A DNA stretch of 45,623 nt, from contig JBATQE010000054.1 in the NCBI GenBank assembly GCA_049291875.1, forward strand, positions 1-45,623, in the 5' to 3' direction. The first letter of the stretch is position 1, and each line of letters opens with the position of its first letter. The notes beneath the pieces are model-generated. The model did not search any database, was not told the origin of the DNA, and was given only the letters and a program-made list of their open reading frames with translations. Shown one piece after another: positions 33,039 to 41,361 of this stretch. A program made the translations under genes and the position numbers. The stretch comes from CTSOIL-112 sp049291875 (GTDB taxonomy: Bacteria > Pseudomonadota > Gammaproteobacteria > Burkholderiales > Burkholderiaceae).

Positions 33039-35207
33039 ATGACAACTTGGGTTTTGCGTGTGGCGTGTGATGTGCCCGTAGCCGTTTCGGCGGACGGGCT
33101 GTTTGACTACGCGCCCCGTTCGATCGCTTTACCGGACGGTGAATGCTTGGATGAGCACAACCGCGACGCATGGCTCGGACGCGCGGTGATTGTGCCGTTT
33201 GGCCGCCCGAACAAGCGCGGTGTAGCCAACACCGTGGTCGGCTGGGTGTTTGACACCGCCGATACGACGGATGTACCCGCAAACAAGCTCAAATCGGTCG
33301 TTGGCGCGGTACCGAGCGTTCCGCGCGCGGATGCGACCTGGTTGCAATTAATGCGTTTCATGGCGCGCTATTATCAGCGCGGCTTGGGCGAAGTGAGTTT
33401 GCCTGCATTGCCGAAAAAACTGCGCGTGCCCGCGAATTTTGTGCAGGATGACGAAGGCGTTTGGCAGTTGCAACAGGGCAAACGCACTTGGCAGCAGTGG
33501 CGTAAACGCGCCGCACTGGATGCCGGTTTGCCTGCGCCCGTCGAATTTCACGCGCCATTACAACTCAATGCGCAGCAGCAGTCCGTGCTGGATGCGCTCT
33601 TAAGCACAACACAAAGCGCAACGCAGAACACGAACGAGCCGCCCGCACCGCAATTGCTGTTCGGCATCACCGGTAGCGGCAAAACTGAGGTGTATTTGCA
33701 TTATTTGGCGCAGATTTTGCAGCATGACGAGTGCGCGCAAGTGTTGATCTTGGTGCCCGAAATCAATCTGACCCCACAATTCGCGCAGCGACTGATCGAG
33801 CGTTTTGGCGAGCAAGCGGTGGTGTCCTTGCACAGCGGTTTGAACGATGGCGAGCGCCTGCTCGCATGGTGGCGTGCCGCCTATGGCCACGCGCGGGTAA
33901 TTTTGGGCACGCGCCTGTCCATCCTCTCAATGATTCCGAATCTGCGCGCCATCGTGGTCGATGAGGAGCACGATCCGTCCTATCGTCAGCAGGACGGCAT
34001 TCGCTATTCGGCGCGCGACGTGGCGATTTACCGCGCGCATCAATTGGGCATACCGATTATTTTGGGTTCGGCCACACCGTCTTTTGAAACCTGGCAAAGC
34101 GCGCAATCGGGTCGTTACAGCCTGCATGTTTTGCAGCAACGCGCCAGCTCCGGTGCGCAATTGCCCAAAGTGCATTTGATTAACACGCAGCAGCGCCACG
34201 CGCACGATGGTCTGAGCCAGCCGATGATTCAGGCGGTGGACGCCGCGTTGGCACGCGGGCAGATGAGCTTGCTGTTCCAAAACCGTCGCGGCTATGCGCC
34301 GGTGGTGTATTGCACGCACTGCGGTTGGATCGCCGACTGCACCGCGTGTTCGGCGCACATGGTGTACCACAAAAGCTCACGCCAACTGCATTGCCACCAC
34401 TGCGGCGCGCACCACGCCGTACCAAAACAATGCCCCAGCTGCGGCAACAGCGAAATCGTACCGATTGGCCAAGGCACGCAACGTTTGGAGGAAACCATCC
34501 AACTGCGTTGGCCCAACGCGCGCGTGATGCGTCTGGATGCCGATTCAACCCGTCTCAAAGGCGCACTGGAGCGGCAATTGCAACAAATCGCCGCCGGTGA
34601 AGTGGACATCGTGATTGGCACGCAGATTTTGGCCAAAGGCCACGACTGGCCGAATTTGACCGTCGTCGGCGTATTGGACGCAGACAGCGGGCTGTTTGCG
34701 CAGGATTACCGCGCGCCCGAAAAGCTGTTCGCACAGTTGCAACAGGTCATTGGCCGTGCCGGACGTGGACAATACGCGGGCGAGGTGCTGATTCAAAGCC
34801 GCTTCGTTGAGCATTCGATTTGGCAGCATCTACTCGCGCATCGCTTCAGCGAATTTGCCACCGAGGAACTGGATGTGCGTCGCCAACTGAGTTTACCGCC
34901 GTTTGGCGCGCATGCCTTGTTGCAGGTGGGCGCGGATGCGTACGAGCAGGCACACGCCTTCGCGCAGGCCGCGCGCGAGTTGGCACTGTCCCTCATCAGC
35001 GAACAGCCCGAATTCGCCAGCATCGTGGTCAACGCCGCCGTGCCGATGCACATGATGCGCGTCAAGCACAGCGAACGCGCTCAAGTGCTGGTCGAATGCA
35101 CCTCGCGCGCCCGATTGCAAGCGTTTTTACCGCTCTGGCAAGCGCAGCTGATCGCTCAAAAATCCCGCCTGACTTGGTTGATCGAAGTCGATCCGGCGGA
35201 AATTTAA
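33039..35207 (+). CDS. priA: Primosomal protein N' (replication restart helicase PriA)
   Basis: A 722-residue helicase. It has an N-terminal 3'-DNA-binding domain, Walker A GITGSGKTEVY, Walker B/DEAH-like VVDEEHDPSYRQQDG, a zinc-binding insert with CTHCGW, CTAC, CHHCG and CPSCG, and the C-terminal motifs GTQILAKGHDWPNLT and QVIGRAGRG. PriA reloads DnaB at stalled forks. It starts at an ATG directly after the AT-rich origin-like region. Confidence 0.98.
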   Translation: MTTWVLRVACDVPVAVSADGLFDYAPRSIALPDGECLDEHNRDAWLGRAVIVPFGRPNKRGVANTVVGWVFDTADTTDVPANKLKSVVGAVPSVPRADATWLQLMRFMARYYQRGLGEVSLPALPKKLRVPANFVQDDEGVWQLQQGKRTWQQWRKRAALDAGLPAPVEFHAPLQLNAQQQSVLDALLSTTQSATQNTNEPPAPQLLFGITGSGKTEVYLHYLAQILQHDECAQVLILVPEINLTPQFAQRLIERFGEQAVVSLHSGLNDGERLLAWWRAAYGHARVILGTRLSILSMIPNLRAIVVDEEHDPSYRQQDGIRYSARDVAIYRAHQLGIPIILGSATPSFETWQSAQSGRYSLHVLQQRASSGAQLPKVHLINTQQRHAHDGLSQPMIQAVDAALARGQMSLLFQNRRGYAPVVYCTHCGWIADCTACSAHMVYHKSSRQLHCHHCGAHHAVPKQCPSCGNSEIVPIGQGTQRLEETIQLRWPNARVMRLDADSTRLKGALERQLQQIAAGEVDIVIGTQILAKGHDWPNLTVVGVLDADSGLFAQDYRAPEKLFAQLQQVIGRAGRGQYAGEVLIQSRFVEHSIWQHLLAHRFSEFATEELDVRRQLSLPPFGAHALLQVGADAYEQAHAFAQAARELALSLISEQPEFASIVVNAAVPMHMMRVKHSERAQVLVECTSRARLQAFLPLWQAQLIAQKSRLTWLIEVDPAEI

Positions 35208-35255
35208 CCCCGACGCCTATTTTCTCTAATTGCCACTTATTTTTCTAATACTCAC

Positions 35256-35345
35256 TATTTAATTAATCAATTAATTTGTTAATTATTAAAATAAGTCTTG
35301 ATTTAATTCTATAAATCGGCGTACGCTTATATACATTCCGAGCGG
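35256..35345 (+). promoter_or_regulatory. AT-rich promoter/operator region of sqr
   Basis: Stacked ATTAAT-type palindromes (TTAATTAAT, AATTAATT, TTAATTATTAA) lie at about 35258-35290, followed by TTGATT near 35299 and TTATAT near 35328. The palindromes resemble operator sites of ArsR- or LysR-type regulators, but no regulator gene is adjacent and the box spacing is not ideal. Confidence 0.3.
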
Positions 35346-35378
35346 TAGACTCAAACCAACACCCCATTAGGAGACAAC

Positions 35379-36659
35379 ATGGCACACATCGTGATTATCG
35401 GCGCAGGTTTAGGCGGCATGACCATGGCCTATGACATGCGCCACCACGCGCGTAAAGAAGACAAAATCACCGTCATTTCAGACAGACCCACCTTTCATTT
35501 TGTGCCCTCCAATCCGTGGGTAGCGGTCAGTTGGCGCAAGCGCGAGGAGATCGAACTGGACGCAGGCACCTACCTGAATCGACGCAATATCGATTTCATG
35601 GCCAACGGTGTCAAACGCGTGCATCCCGAGCAAAATCAGTTGGAACTGAACGATGGCAGCTCGATTAACTATGATTTTCTGATCATCGCCACCGGCCCCA
35701 AACTGGCCTTTGATGAAATCGAAGGCCTCGGCCCGCATGGCGGACACACGCAGTCCATCTGCCACGTTGACCACGCCGCCTTATCGGCGCAGGAGTGGCA
35801 GAATTTCGTGCAAAATCCCGGCCCGATCGTGGTCGGCGCAGTACAGGGCGCATCGTGCTTTGGCCCTGCGTATGAATACTGCATGATTATGGAAACCGAT
35901 TTACGCCGCCGCAAAATCCGCAATCAAGTCCCGATCACATTCGTCACCTCCGAGCCGTACATCGGTCATCTCGGTTTGGGTGGTGTGGGTGACTCCAAAG
36001 GCATGATCGAATCGATTTTCCGCAACCGCAGCATCAAATGGATTTGCAATGCCAAAGTCACCAAAGTCGAAGCCGGCAAAATGTATGTCGCCGAGCACAA
36101 CGACGATGGCACGGTGAAAAAAGAGCATGAATTACCGTTCAACTACTCCATGATGTTGCCCGCGTTCAAAGGCGTGGACGCCGTGTTTGGTCTCGAAGGA
36201 CTGACCAATCCGCGCGGCTTCATCACCATCGACAAACACCAGCGCAACACGAAATACCCGAATATTTACGCGGTCGGTGTGTGCGTCGCCATCCCGCCGG
36301 TGGAAGCCACACCCGTGCCCGTCGGCACGCCGAAAACCGGCTACATGATCGAATCCATGAGCAAAACCACAGCGAAAAACATCCGCATGGTCATGGACGG
36401 TCAACAGCCAACCGAAGAAGCCACTTGGAACGCGATTTGCTTGGCCGATTTTGGAGATCGCGGTGCGGCCTTTATTGCCATGCCGCAGATCCCCCCGCGC
36501 AACACCAGCTGGTTCGGCGAAGGCAAATGGGTGCATTACGCCAAAGTCGGCTTTGAAAAATACTTTATGTACAAGATGAAACGCGGCACTTCCGAGACCT
36601 TCTACGAAAAGTTGGTGTTGGATACGATGGGCATCATGAAAATGAAGAATGAAAAGTGA
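35379..36659 (+). CDS. sqr: Sulfide:quinone oxidoreductase
   Basis: A 426-residue FAD protein of the Acidithiobacillus ferrooxidans type (about 434). It has the N-terminal IVIIGAGLGGMTMAYD Rossmann motif and the three redox cysteines Cys128 (SICHVDHA), Cys160 (GASCFGPAYE) and Cys354 (AICLADFGD), which line up with Cys128, Cys160 and Cys356 of that enzyme. The segments SEPYIGHLGLGGVGD and PPVEATPVPVGTPKTGYMIE match too. It oxidises sulfide to polysulfide at the inner membrane and reduces quinone; the C-terminal amphipathic helices serve as membrane anchor. An AGGAG site precedes the ATG. No other sulfur gene is next to it. Confidence 0.95.
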   Translation: MAHIVIIGAGLGGMTMAYDMRHHARKEDKITVISDRPTFHFVPSNPWVAVSWRKREEIELDAGTYLNRRNIDFMANGVKRVHPEQNQLELNDGSSINYDFLIIATGPKLAFDEIEGLGPHGGHTQSICHVDHAALSAQEWQNFVQNPGPIVVGAVQGASCFGPAYEYCMIMETDLRRRKIRNQVPITFVTSEPYIGHLGLGGVGDSKGMIESIFRNRSIKWICNAKVTKVEAGKMYVAEHNDDGTVKKEHELPFNYSMMLPAFKGVDAVFGLEGLTNPRGFITIDKHQRNTKYPNIYAVGVCVAIPPVEATPVPVGTPKTGYMIESMSKTTAKNIRMVMDGQQPTEEATWNAICLADFGDRGAAFIAMPQIPPRNTSWFGEGKWVHYAKVGFEKYFMYKMKRGTSETFYEKLVLDTMGIMKMKNEK

Positions 36660-36685
36660 ATAAAAAGTAATTAACGCATGTACTG

Positions 36686-36713
36686 AAAAAGCCTGCAATC
36701 GTGCAGGCTTTTT
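36686..36713. terminator. Bidirectional terminator between sqr and the metallophosphoesterase gene
   Basis: GCCTGCA (36691-36697), loop ATCG and TGCAGGC (36702-36708), flanked by five A on the left and five T on the right. It serves both convergent genes. Confidence 0.93.
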
Positions 36714-36739
36714 ACATTGTATCGCACTGGCGTGATGAG

Positions 36740-37960
36740 CTATCCTCGCGTGAGTGTCAGCAGCGTCACCTCGCTCACAATATCGGTCGAACGCAGCGCC
36801 GGCCCCCAATAACCCGTGCCCGAGTTCACATACACCCAGCCGCGCCCATTCGCACTCAAGCCCTGAGCAAAATCATGAACCCAGCGCACAATCCACGTCC
36901 CGGGAAAATACTGTCCAGCATGCGTGTGGCCGGACAATTGCAAATCAATCGGTAAACCCTCGGTCAATTGAGCGGTATCGGGGTGATGCGCCAGTAAAAT
37001 GGTGGGCGTATTCGCCCCCGTCGGCGCGCCCTGCAAAGCCAATTGCGGGCTGCACACATGCGTAGCATGGCGCTGACTGGCACGCAAATCATGCACACCG
37101 GCGACCACCAGCGGTGCGCCGTTGATATTCAATACAGCATGTTGATTTTGCAAAGTGGTAAAGCCCAAACGCGCCCACTCCGCCAACCAATTTTCCGCCT
37201 TTTCGGTGTAATACTCATGATTGCCGGTCACAAAAAACCGGCCATGATTCGCCCGCATCTGCGCCAGCGGTGCCACCTGATCACGCAACTGCGCCACCGT
37301 GCCATCGGTCAAATCCCCCGTCAGAGCAATGATGTCGGCGTTTAATTGATTCACCGTCGCCACCACCGCATCGACCAAACGCTGCTCGTGGCGAATCTGC
37401 CCGATATGCACGTCCGAAATTTGCACGATGCGTACGCCTTCCAGCGCGGGGGGTAAATTGCGAATCGGCACGGAGACATTCACCACAGTCGGCTGCATAT
37501 CATTCGCATCCACCGCCGCGCGACCAAACACGCCGGTGGTCAGCACCAATGCGCCCCAGCGGCTTGATTCACGCAAAAAATCACGACGCTTGTTCTGCGT
37601 TTCATACGACGCATAGCTTTGAAATTGTGTCGCGCGCTTTTGGTGACGCGCCATTGAGCGTTCCACCATACCGCTCAGAAATAAAAAAATATCCCGCGCC
37701 AGCGTCATGAACAACACAATCGAGTACAAACCCATCGCGTATTGCAGCACCTGAATCACCCCCACATGCCCGAGCGGGAGCCAAAATCGGCGAAACACAA
37801 ACGACACTGGCAAGCTGAAGGCCATGATAAACACTGCGCACCACAGCGCAAAACGCACTGAGCCCGACCAACTCGGGTTAATCAAACGTCGTCCGACATA
37901 ATACGCCGAGGCGAATAAAATCAGATTGAGGATTAACGGAACTACATACGTCATATTCAT
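36740..37960 (-). CDS. Membrane-associated metallophosphoesterase (YkuE/YaeI-like)
   Basis: A protein of about 406 residues. The N-terminal 110 residues contain about three to four hydrophobic segments. A twin-arginine-like motif KRRDFLRES followed by a hydrophobic stretch comes next, then the calcineurin-like domain with DVHIGQ, GDLTDG, GNHEYY, HHPD and GHTHAGQ, which are the five metal-ligand motifs. The catalytic domain is probably on the periplasmic side. Substrate is unknown; relatives act on phospholipid head groups or similar phosphoesters. The ATG at 37960 lies 20 bases after the dnaB stop; 37954 is also possible. It is likely co-transcribed with dnaB. Confidence 0.85.
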   Translation of the reverse strand: MNMTYVVPLILNLILFASAYYVGRRLINPSWSGSVRFALWCAVFIMAFSLPVSFVFRRFWLPLGHVGVIQVLQYAMGLYSIVLFMTLARDIFLFLSGMVERSMARHQKRATQFQSYASYETQNKRRDFLRESSRWGALVLTTGVFGRAAVDANDMQPTVVNVSVPIRNLPPALEGVRIVQISDVHIGQIRHEQRLVDAVVATVNQLNADIIALTGDLTDGTVAQLRDQVAPLAQMRANHGRFFVTGNHEYYTEKAENWLAEWARLGFTTLQNQHAVLNINGAPLVVAGVHDLRASQRHATHVCSPQLALQGAPTGANTPTILLAHHPDTAQLTEGLPIDLQLSGHTHAGQYFPGTWIVRWVHDFAQGLSANGRGWVYVNSGTGYWGPALRSTDIVSEVTLLTLTRG

Positions 37961-37980
37961 CACATCACCACAGACACGGA

Positions 37981-39405
37981 TCAATAATCCGCATAATCAT
38001 CGGCATACGCCAGATTATCAAAGCGCGTAAACTCACCGTGGAAAGCCAGCTTCACCACCCCGGTCGGACCATTACGGTGTTTGCCAATGATGATGTCCGC
38101 TTTGCCCCGCGCCTCGTCCAATTTTTGCTGATTGACGCTTTCGCCATCTTTTTGCAGATAATATTCCTCACGATACACAAACATAATGATGTCCGCATCC
38201 TGCTCAATCGCACCTGACTCACGAATATCCGACATCATCGGACGTTTATCCGGCCGGTTCTCCACCGCACGACTGAGCTGTGACAGGGCAACTACCGGGC
38301 AATCCAATTCACGCGCCAAAGATTTCAAACCGCGCGAAATTTCCGAAATCTGCGCCTGACGATTTTCCGTATTATTGGGCGAGCTCATCAACTGAATATA
38401 ATCCACCATAATCATGCCCAAACCGCCGCAAGTGCGGTGCAAACGACGCGCGCGCGAACGCAATTCCAGCGCGCTCAAGCCCGGCGTCTCATCGATGAAC
38501 AACTGCGTATCGCGGGTTTTTTCAATCGCCACGGTCAAATGTTCCCAATCCTGATCGGTCAACTTACCCGTGCGCAAATGATTTTGATTGATCCGGCCGA
38601 CCGAACCCAATACGCGCAAACCCAACTGCTCCGCACCCATCTCCATCGAAAACACCGCGACCGGCAAGCCCTCCTCAATCGCAATGTGCTCGGCAATATT
38701 CATCGCAAACGAAGTTTTACCCATCGACGGACGACCCGCAATAATCACCAAATCACCTTTTTGCAGCCCCGACGTCATTTTATCCAGCGTCGCAAAGCCC
38801 GTCGCCACGCCGGTCACATCATCCATATGCTCGCGCTCGTGCAGCTCATTGATCATTTCCAACACATCTTTGAGTACCACCGGCAACTCGATAAACTCAT
38901 TGTTACCGCGTTGGCCATCCTGCGACACCTGCAAAATCGCCTTCTCCGCCGAATCAATGATCTCATTCGTGTCACGTCCCTGCGGACTAAGCGCCGACTC
39001 GGCAATATTGTCCGACGCCGAAATCAACTTGCGCAACAAACTGCGGTCACGAATGATCTCTGCATAGCGACGGATATTCACCGCCGACGAAACACCGGTC
39101 GCCAATGCATTCAAATACGCCATGCCGCCGACATCATCCAGCCGCCCTTGGTTTTGCAAAGACTCAAACACCGTCAACACATCCGCCGGATGCGTTTTCT
39201 CAATCAACCCCATGATCGTTTTAAATATCAACCGGTGGTCATAACGATAAAAATCATCCTCATGCACCACATCGCTGATTTTATCCCATGCCATATTGTC
39301 CAGCATCAAGCCACCCAATACCGACTGCTCCGCCTCAATCGAATGCGGCGGCGTACGCAACAACGACAAATCATCGCCCGAAAAATTATTCATATCCCAA
39401 TCCAT
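37981..39405 (-). CDS. dnaB: Replicative DNA helicase DnaB
   Basis: A 474-residue protein with the N-terminal primase-interacting domain (PPHSIEAEQSVLGGLMLD), a linker and the RecA-like domain with Walker A GRPSMGKTSFAMN and DYIQLMSS as Walker B, and the end motif LSQLSRAVENRPDKRPMMSDIRESGAIEQDAD across two H4-type segments. No intein is present. It is the hexameric 5'-3' helicase of the replisome. An internal ATG at codon 5 is an alternative start. The gene is in convergent-divergent orientation with the tRNA-Lys gene. Confidence 0.98.
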   Translation of the reverse strand: MDWDMNNFSGDDLSLLRTPPHSIEAEQSVLGGLMLDNMAWDKISDVVHEDDFYRYDHRLIFKTIMGLIEKTHPADVLTVFESLQNQGRLDDVGGMAYLNALATGVSSAVNIRRYAEIIRDRSLLRKLISASDNIAESALSPQGRDTNEIIDSAEKAILQVSQDGQRGNNEFIELPVVLKDVLEMINELHEREHMDDVTGVATGFATLDKMTSGLQKGDLVIIAGRPSMGKTSFAMNIAEHIAIEEGLPVAVFSMEMGAEQLGLRVLGSVGRINQNHLRTGKLTDQDWEHLTVAIEKTRDTQLFIDETPGLSALELRSRARRLHRTCGGLGMIMVDYIQLMSSPNNTENRQAQISEISRGLKSLARELDCPVVALSQLSRAVENRPDKRPMMSDIRESGAIEQDADIIMFVYREEYYLQKDGESVNQQKLDEARGKADIIIGKHRNGPTGVVKLAFHGEFTRFDNLAYADDYADY

Positions 39406-39606
39406 TCAATACGGTCAGCGCATCCATTTTTGGAATTAAGCTCCCCAAAAATCAACGATGCCATAGCCGACCAACAGACTGAATTGTACTTGCTTCGCCG
39501 AACACGTGTTCAATCAAAAAACCTAAAATTCAGCGTTTTCACGTAAATTTATTTGACAACATCCAACACCTCAGCAAAAAAACCTTAGAAATTCACACAA
39601 ATATCA

Positions 39607-39635
39607 TTGACAGAATCCGGCAATATCCCTATAAT
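39607..39635 (+). promoter_or_regulatory. Consensus sigma-70 promoter of tRNA-Lys
   Basis: TTGACA (39607-39612), 17-base spacer and TATAAT (39630-39635) match the consensus exactly. The start of transcription should fall a few bases before the mature tRNA 5' end at 39649. Confidence 0.93.
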
Positions 39636-39648
39636 TTCATTCTCTTTT

Positions 39649-39724
39649 GGGTCGTTAGCTCAGCTGGTAGAGCAGCGGACTTTTAATCCGTTGGTCACAA
39701 GTTCGAATCTTGTACGACCTACCA
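39649..39724 (+). tRNA. tRNA-Lys (anticodon UUU)
   Basis: A 76-base cloverleaf with acceptor stem GGGTCGT/ACGACCT (G1 pairs with T72), a D arm with GCTC and GAGC, an anticodon loop CTTTTAA with TTT at 39682-39684, a T arm ACAAG-TTCGAAT-CTTGT and an encoded CCA end. The 3' side is followed by a strong terminator. Confidence 0.98.
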
Positions 39725-39732
39725 AAAAATCT

Positions 39733-39766
39733 AAAAATGGCTTATCCTTGCGATAAGCCATTTTTT
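39733..39766 (+). terminator. Terminator of tRNA-Lys
   Basis: AAAAATGGCTTATC (39733-39746) pairs with GATAAGCCATTTTT (39752-39765) around a five-base loop, and T residues follow. Confidence 0.93.
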
Positions 39767-39894
39767 ATGCTCAAAAAGTAAATACGCTCGTTTTTTATTG
39801 ATCTATTTAGTAAGTACCCCCAATTCATCAATATTCCCGCACCGGCACAACGAACGCGTATGAAATCCTTTGTCTTCTCAGACAATATGGCATA

Positions 39895-40920
39895 ATGGCT
39901 CATCATTTTAATCCTGCCCACAACCCCTTTATGTCACGTCGTAAATCGTCCTCCGCTGCTCATTTGGAAGAGCAAAACACCCTCGCCGTTCAAGTGGCGC
40001 GCTTGTACTACCATCAAGGTTTGACTTCCGACGAAGTGGCGCGCGAGTTGAGTTTGTCGCGCCCGAAAGTCAGTCGTCTTTTGACGTTTGCTAAGCAAAC
40101 CGGTCTGGTGGAAATTCATATTCATGATCCACAAGCGCATCCGAAAAGCTTGGAAGCGCAACTCAAACAGCGTTATCCCTTCATCACGCCGCATGTGGTC
40201 AGCGTTCCGATGGGTAGCAATGAGGATGTCTGGCTGGAGCGCGTGGCGGTGACGACGGCCAATTTATTAAATGCAAATCTGCGCCCGCGACAAGTGGTCG
40301 GCTTGGCGTGGGGAACCACGCTGGATGCGGTATCGCGGGCATTGACGCCGAAAAATATCCCCGACTTAATGTTCGTACAGCTCAACGGCAGTGCCAACTC
40401 GCTCGATCTGGTCAGTGGCTTTGTGACCGATACCATTGCGCGTTTTGCACAGAATTATGGTGCGCAAGCACACCTGTTTCCTGTACCCACTTTTTTTGAC
40501 GACCCGCGCACGAAAAAGGCGATGTGGCGTGAGCGCACCATCCGACATATTTTGGACATCCAAGAGAAAGCAGATGTGCTGATTTACTCGGTCGGTAGCG
40601 TCACGGCAAAAATTCCGAGCCATGTGTATGTCGCCGCGTATTTGGACGAGCCGGATTTACAGGAGTTGGCCAACGCCGGCGCAATCGGCGACATCGCCAC
40701 GGTGTTTTACCGCGCCGACGGTAGCTTCGCGGATATTCCGTTCAACAAACGCGCCAGCGGTCCGAGTTTGGCGATCACGCGCAAGGTGAAATCGGCGATC
40801 TGCGTGGTCAGCGGCTTGGGTAAAGTGTCCGCGCTGCGCGGCGCACTGGAAGGGCGTTTGATGAATACTTTGGTGCTGGATGAGATCACGGCACATGCGT
40901 TGCTATACGCTGATGATTAA
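39895..40920 (+). CDS. SorC-family transcriptional regulator
   Basis: A 341-residue protein. The N-terminal HTH region is VARLYYHQGLTSDEVARELS-type followed by LSRPKVSRLLTFAK, and the C-terminal effector domain is of the SorC/DeoR-like sugar-phosphate-binding type (VVGLAWGTTLDAVSRAL, LMFVQLNGS, SGLGKVSALRGALEGRLMNTLVLDE). Such regulators sense phosphorylated sugars or polyols. It stands between a tRNA gene and a VOC gene, upstream and convergent to the glp operon; a link to glycerol metabolism is possible but not shown. A later ATG at 39931 is an alternative start; neither has a good ribosome binding site. Confidence 0.85.
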   Translation: MAHHFNPAHNPFMSRRKSSSAAHLEEQNTLAVQVARLYYHQGLTSDEVARELSLSRPKVSRLLTFAKQTGLVEIHIHDPQAHPKSLEAQLKQRYPFITPHVVSVPMGSNEDVWLERVAVTTANLLNANLRPRQVVGLAWGTTLDAVSRALTPKNIPDLMFVQLNGSANSLDLVSGFVTDTIARFAQNYGAQAHLFPVPTFFDDPRTKKAMWRERTIRHILDIQEKADVLIYSVGSVTAKIPSHVYVAAYLDEPDLQELANAGAIGDIATVFYRADGSFADIPFNKRASGPSLAITRKVKSAICVVSGLGKVSALRGALEGRLMNTLVLDEITAHALLYADD

Positions 40921-40944
40921 TATATCTTGATAAAGGGGCGTCTC

Positions 40945-41295
40945 ATGTCTAATCACAAACACAACAGCATTGATTATGTCGAGTTCTCCGGTAAAGATTC
41001 GAACAGCATTACCCAAATCAAGAATTTTTATTCAGATGCTTTTGGGTGGAAATTCAACGAATGGGGAGCCAGTTATATAGACACCGATTCCAGCGGCATT
41101 GCCTGCGGTTTTGATGCCACGAGCATTCGCGCTCCGCTCGCGGTAATTTATTCCGACAATCTGGAAAACTCGTATGCGATTATTAAGGATTTAGGCGGTA
41201 TCATCACCCGTGAGATTTTGTCATTTCCGGGTGGTCGGCGCTTTCATTTCAAAGATCCAGCGGGAAATGAGCTTGCCGTTTGGTCGGATAAATAG
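40945..41295 (+). CDS. VOC-superfamily (glyoxalase/bleomycin resistance-like) protein
   Basis: A 116-residue protein with the beta-alpha-beta-beta-beta modules of the vicinal oxygen chelate fold: YVEFSGKDSNSITQIKNFYSDAFGWKF at the start in two parts, and GRRFHFKDPAGNELAVWS at the end. The Glu of the last motif is a likely metal ligand. The ATG at 40945 has an AAGGGG site upstream; the frame opens at 40927. It lies 24 bases after the SorC regulator gene and may be co-expressed with it. The substrate is unknown. Confidence 0.82.
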   Translation: MSNHKHNSIDYVEFSGKDSNSITQIKNFYSDAFGWKFNEWGASYIDTDSSGIACGFDATSIRAPLAVIYSDNLENSYAIIKDLGGIITREILSFPGGRRFHFKDPAGNELAVWSDK

Positions 41296-41315
41296 ACGAA
41301 TGATCAGATCAAAAG

Positions 41316-41348
41316 CAAAAAGCCCTTGGCAATACAAGGGCTTTTTTT
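41316..41348. terminator. Bidirectional terminator between VOC gene and glpD
   Basis: AAGCCCTTG and CAAGGGCTT form a 9-bp stem around a GCAATA loop, with A residues on the left and seven T on the right. Confidence 0.93.
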
Positions 41349-41361
41349 ATGGCCAAAATAA

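Noticed and set aside
38427..38436. AAGTGCGGT, the core of the Pasteurellaceae uptake signal sequence
   Set aside because: Found once only inside dnaB; a real uptake signal would be repeated in 45 kb.
38437..39546. A 369-codon plus-strand frame antisense to dnaB
   Set aside because: Shadow of dnaB; Arg/His/Gln-rich translation without family motifs.
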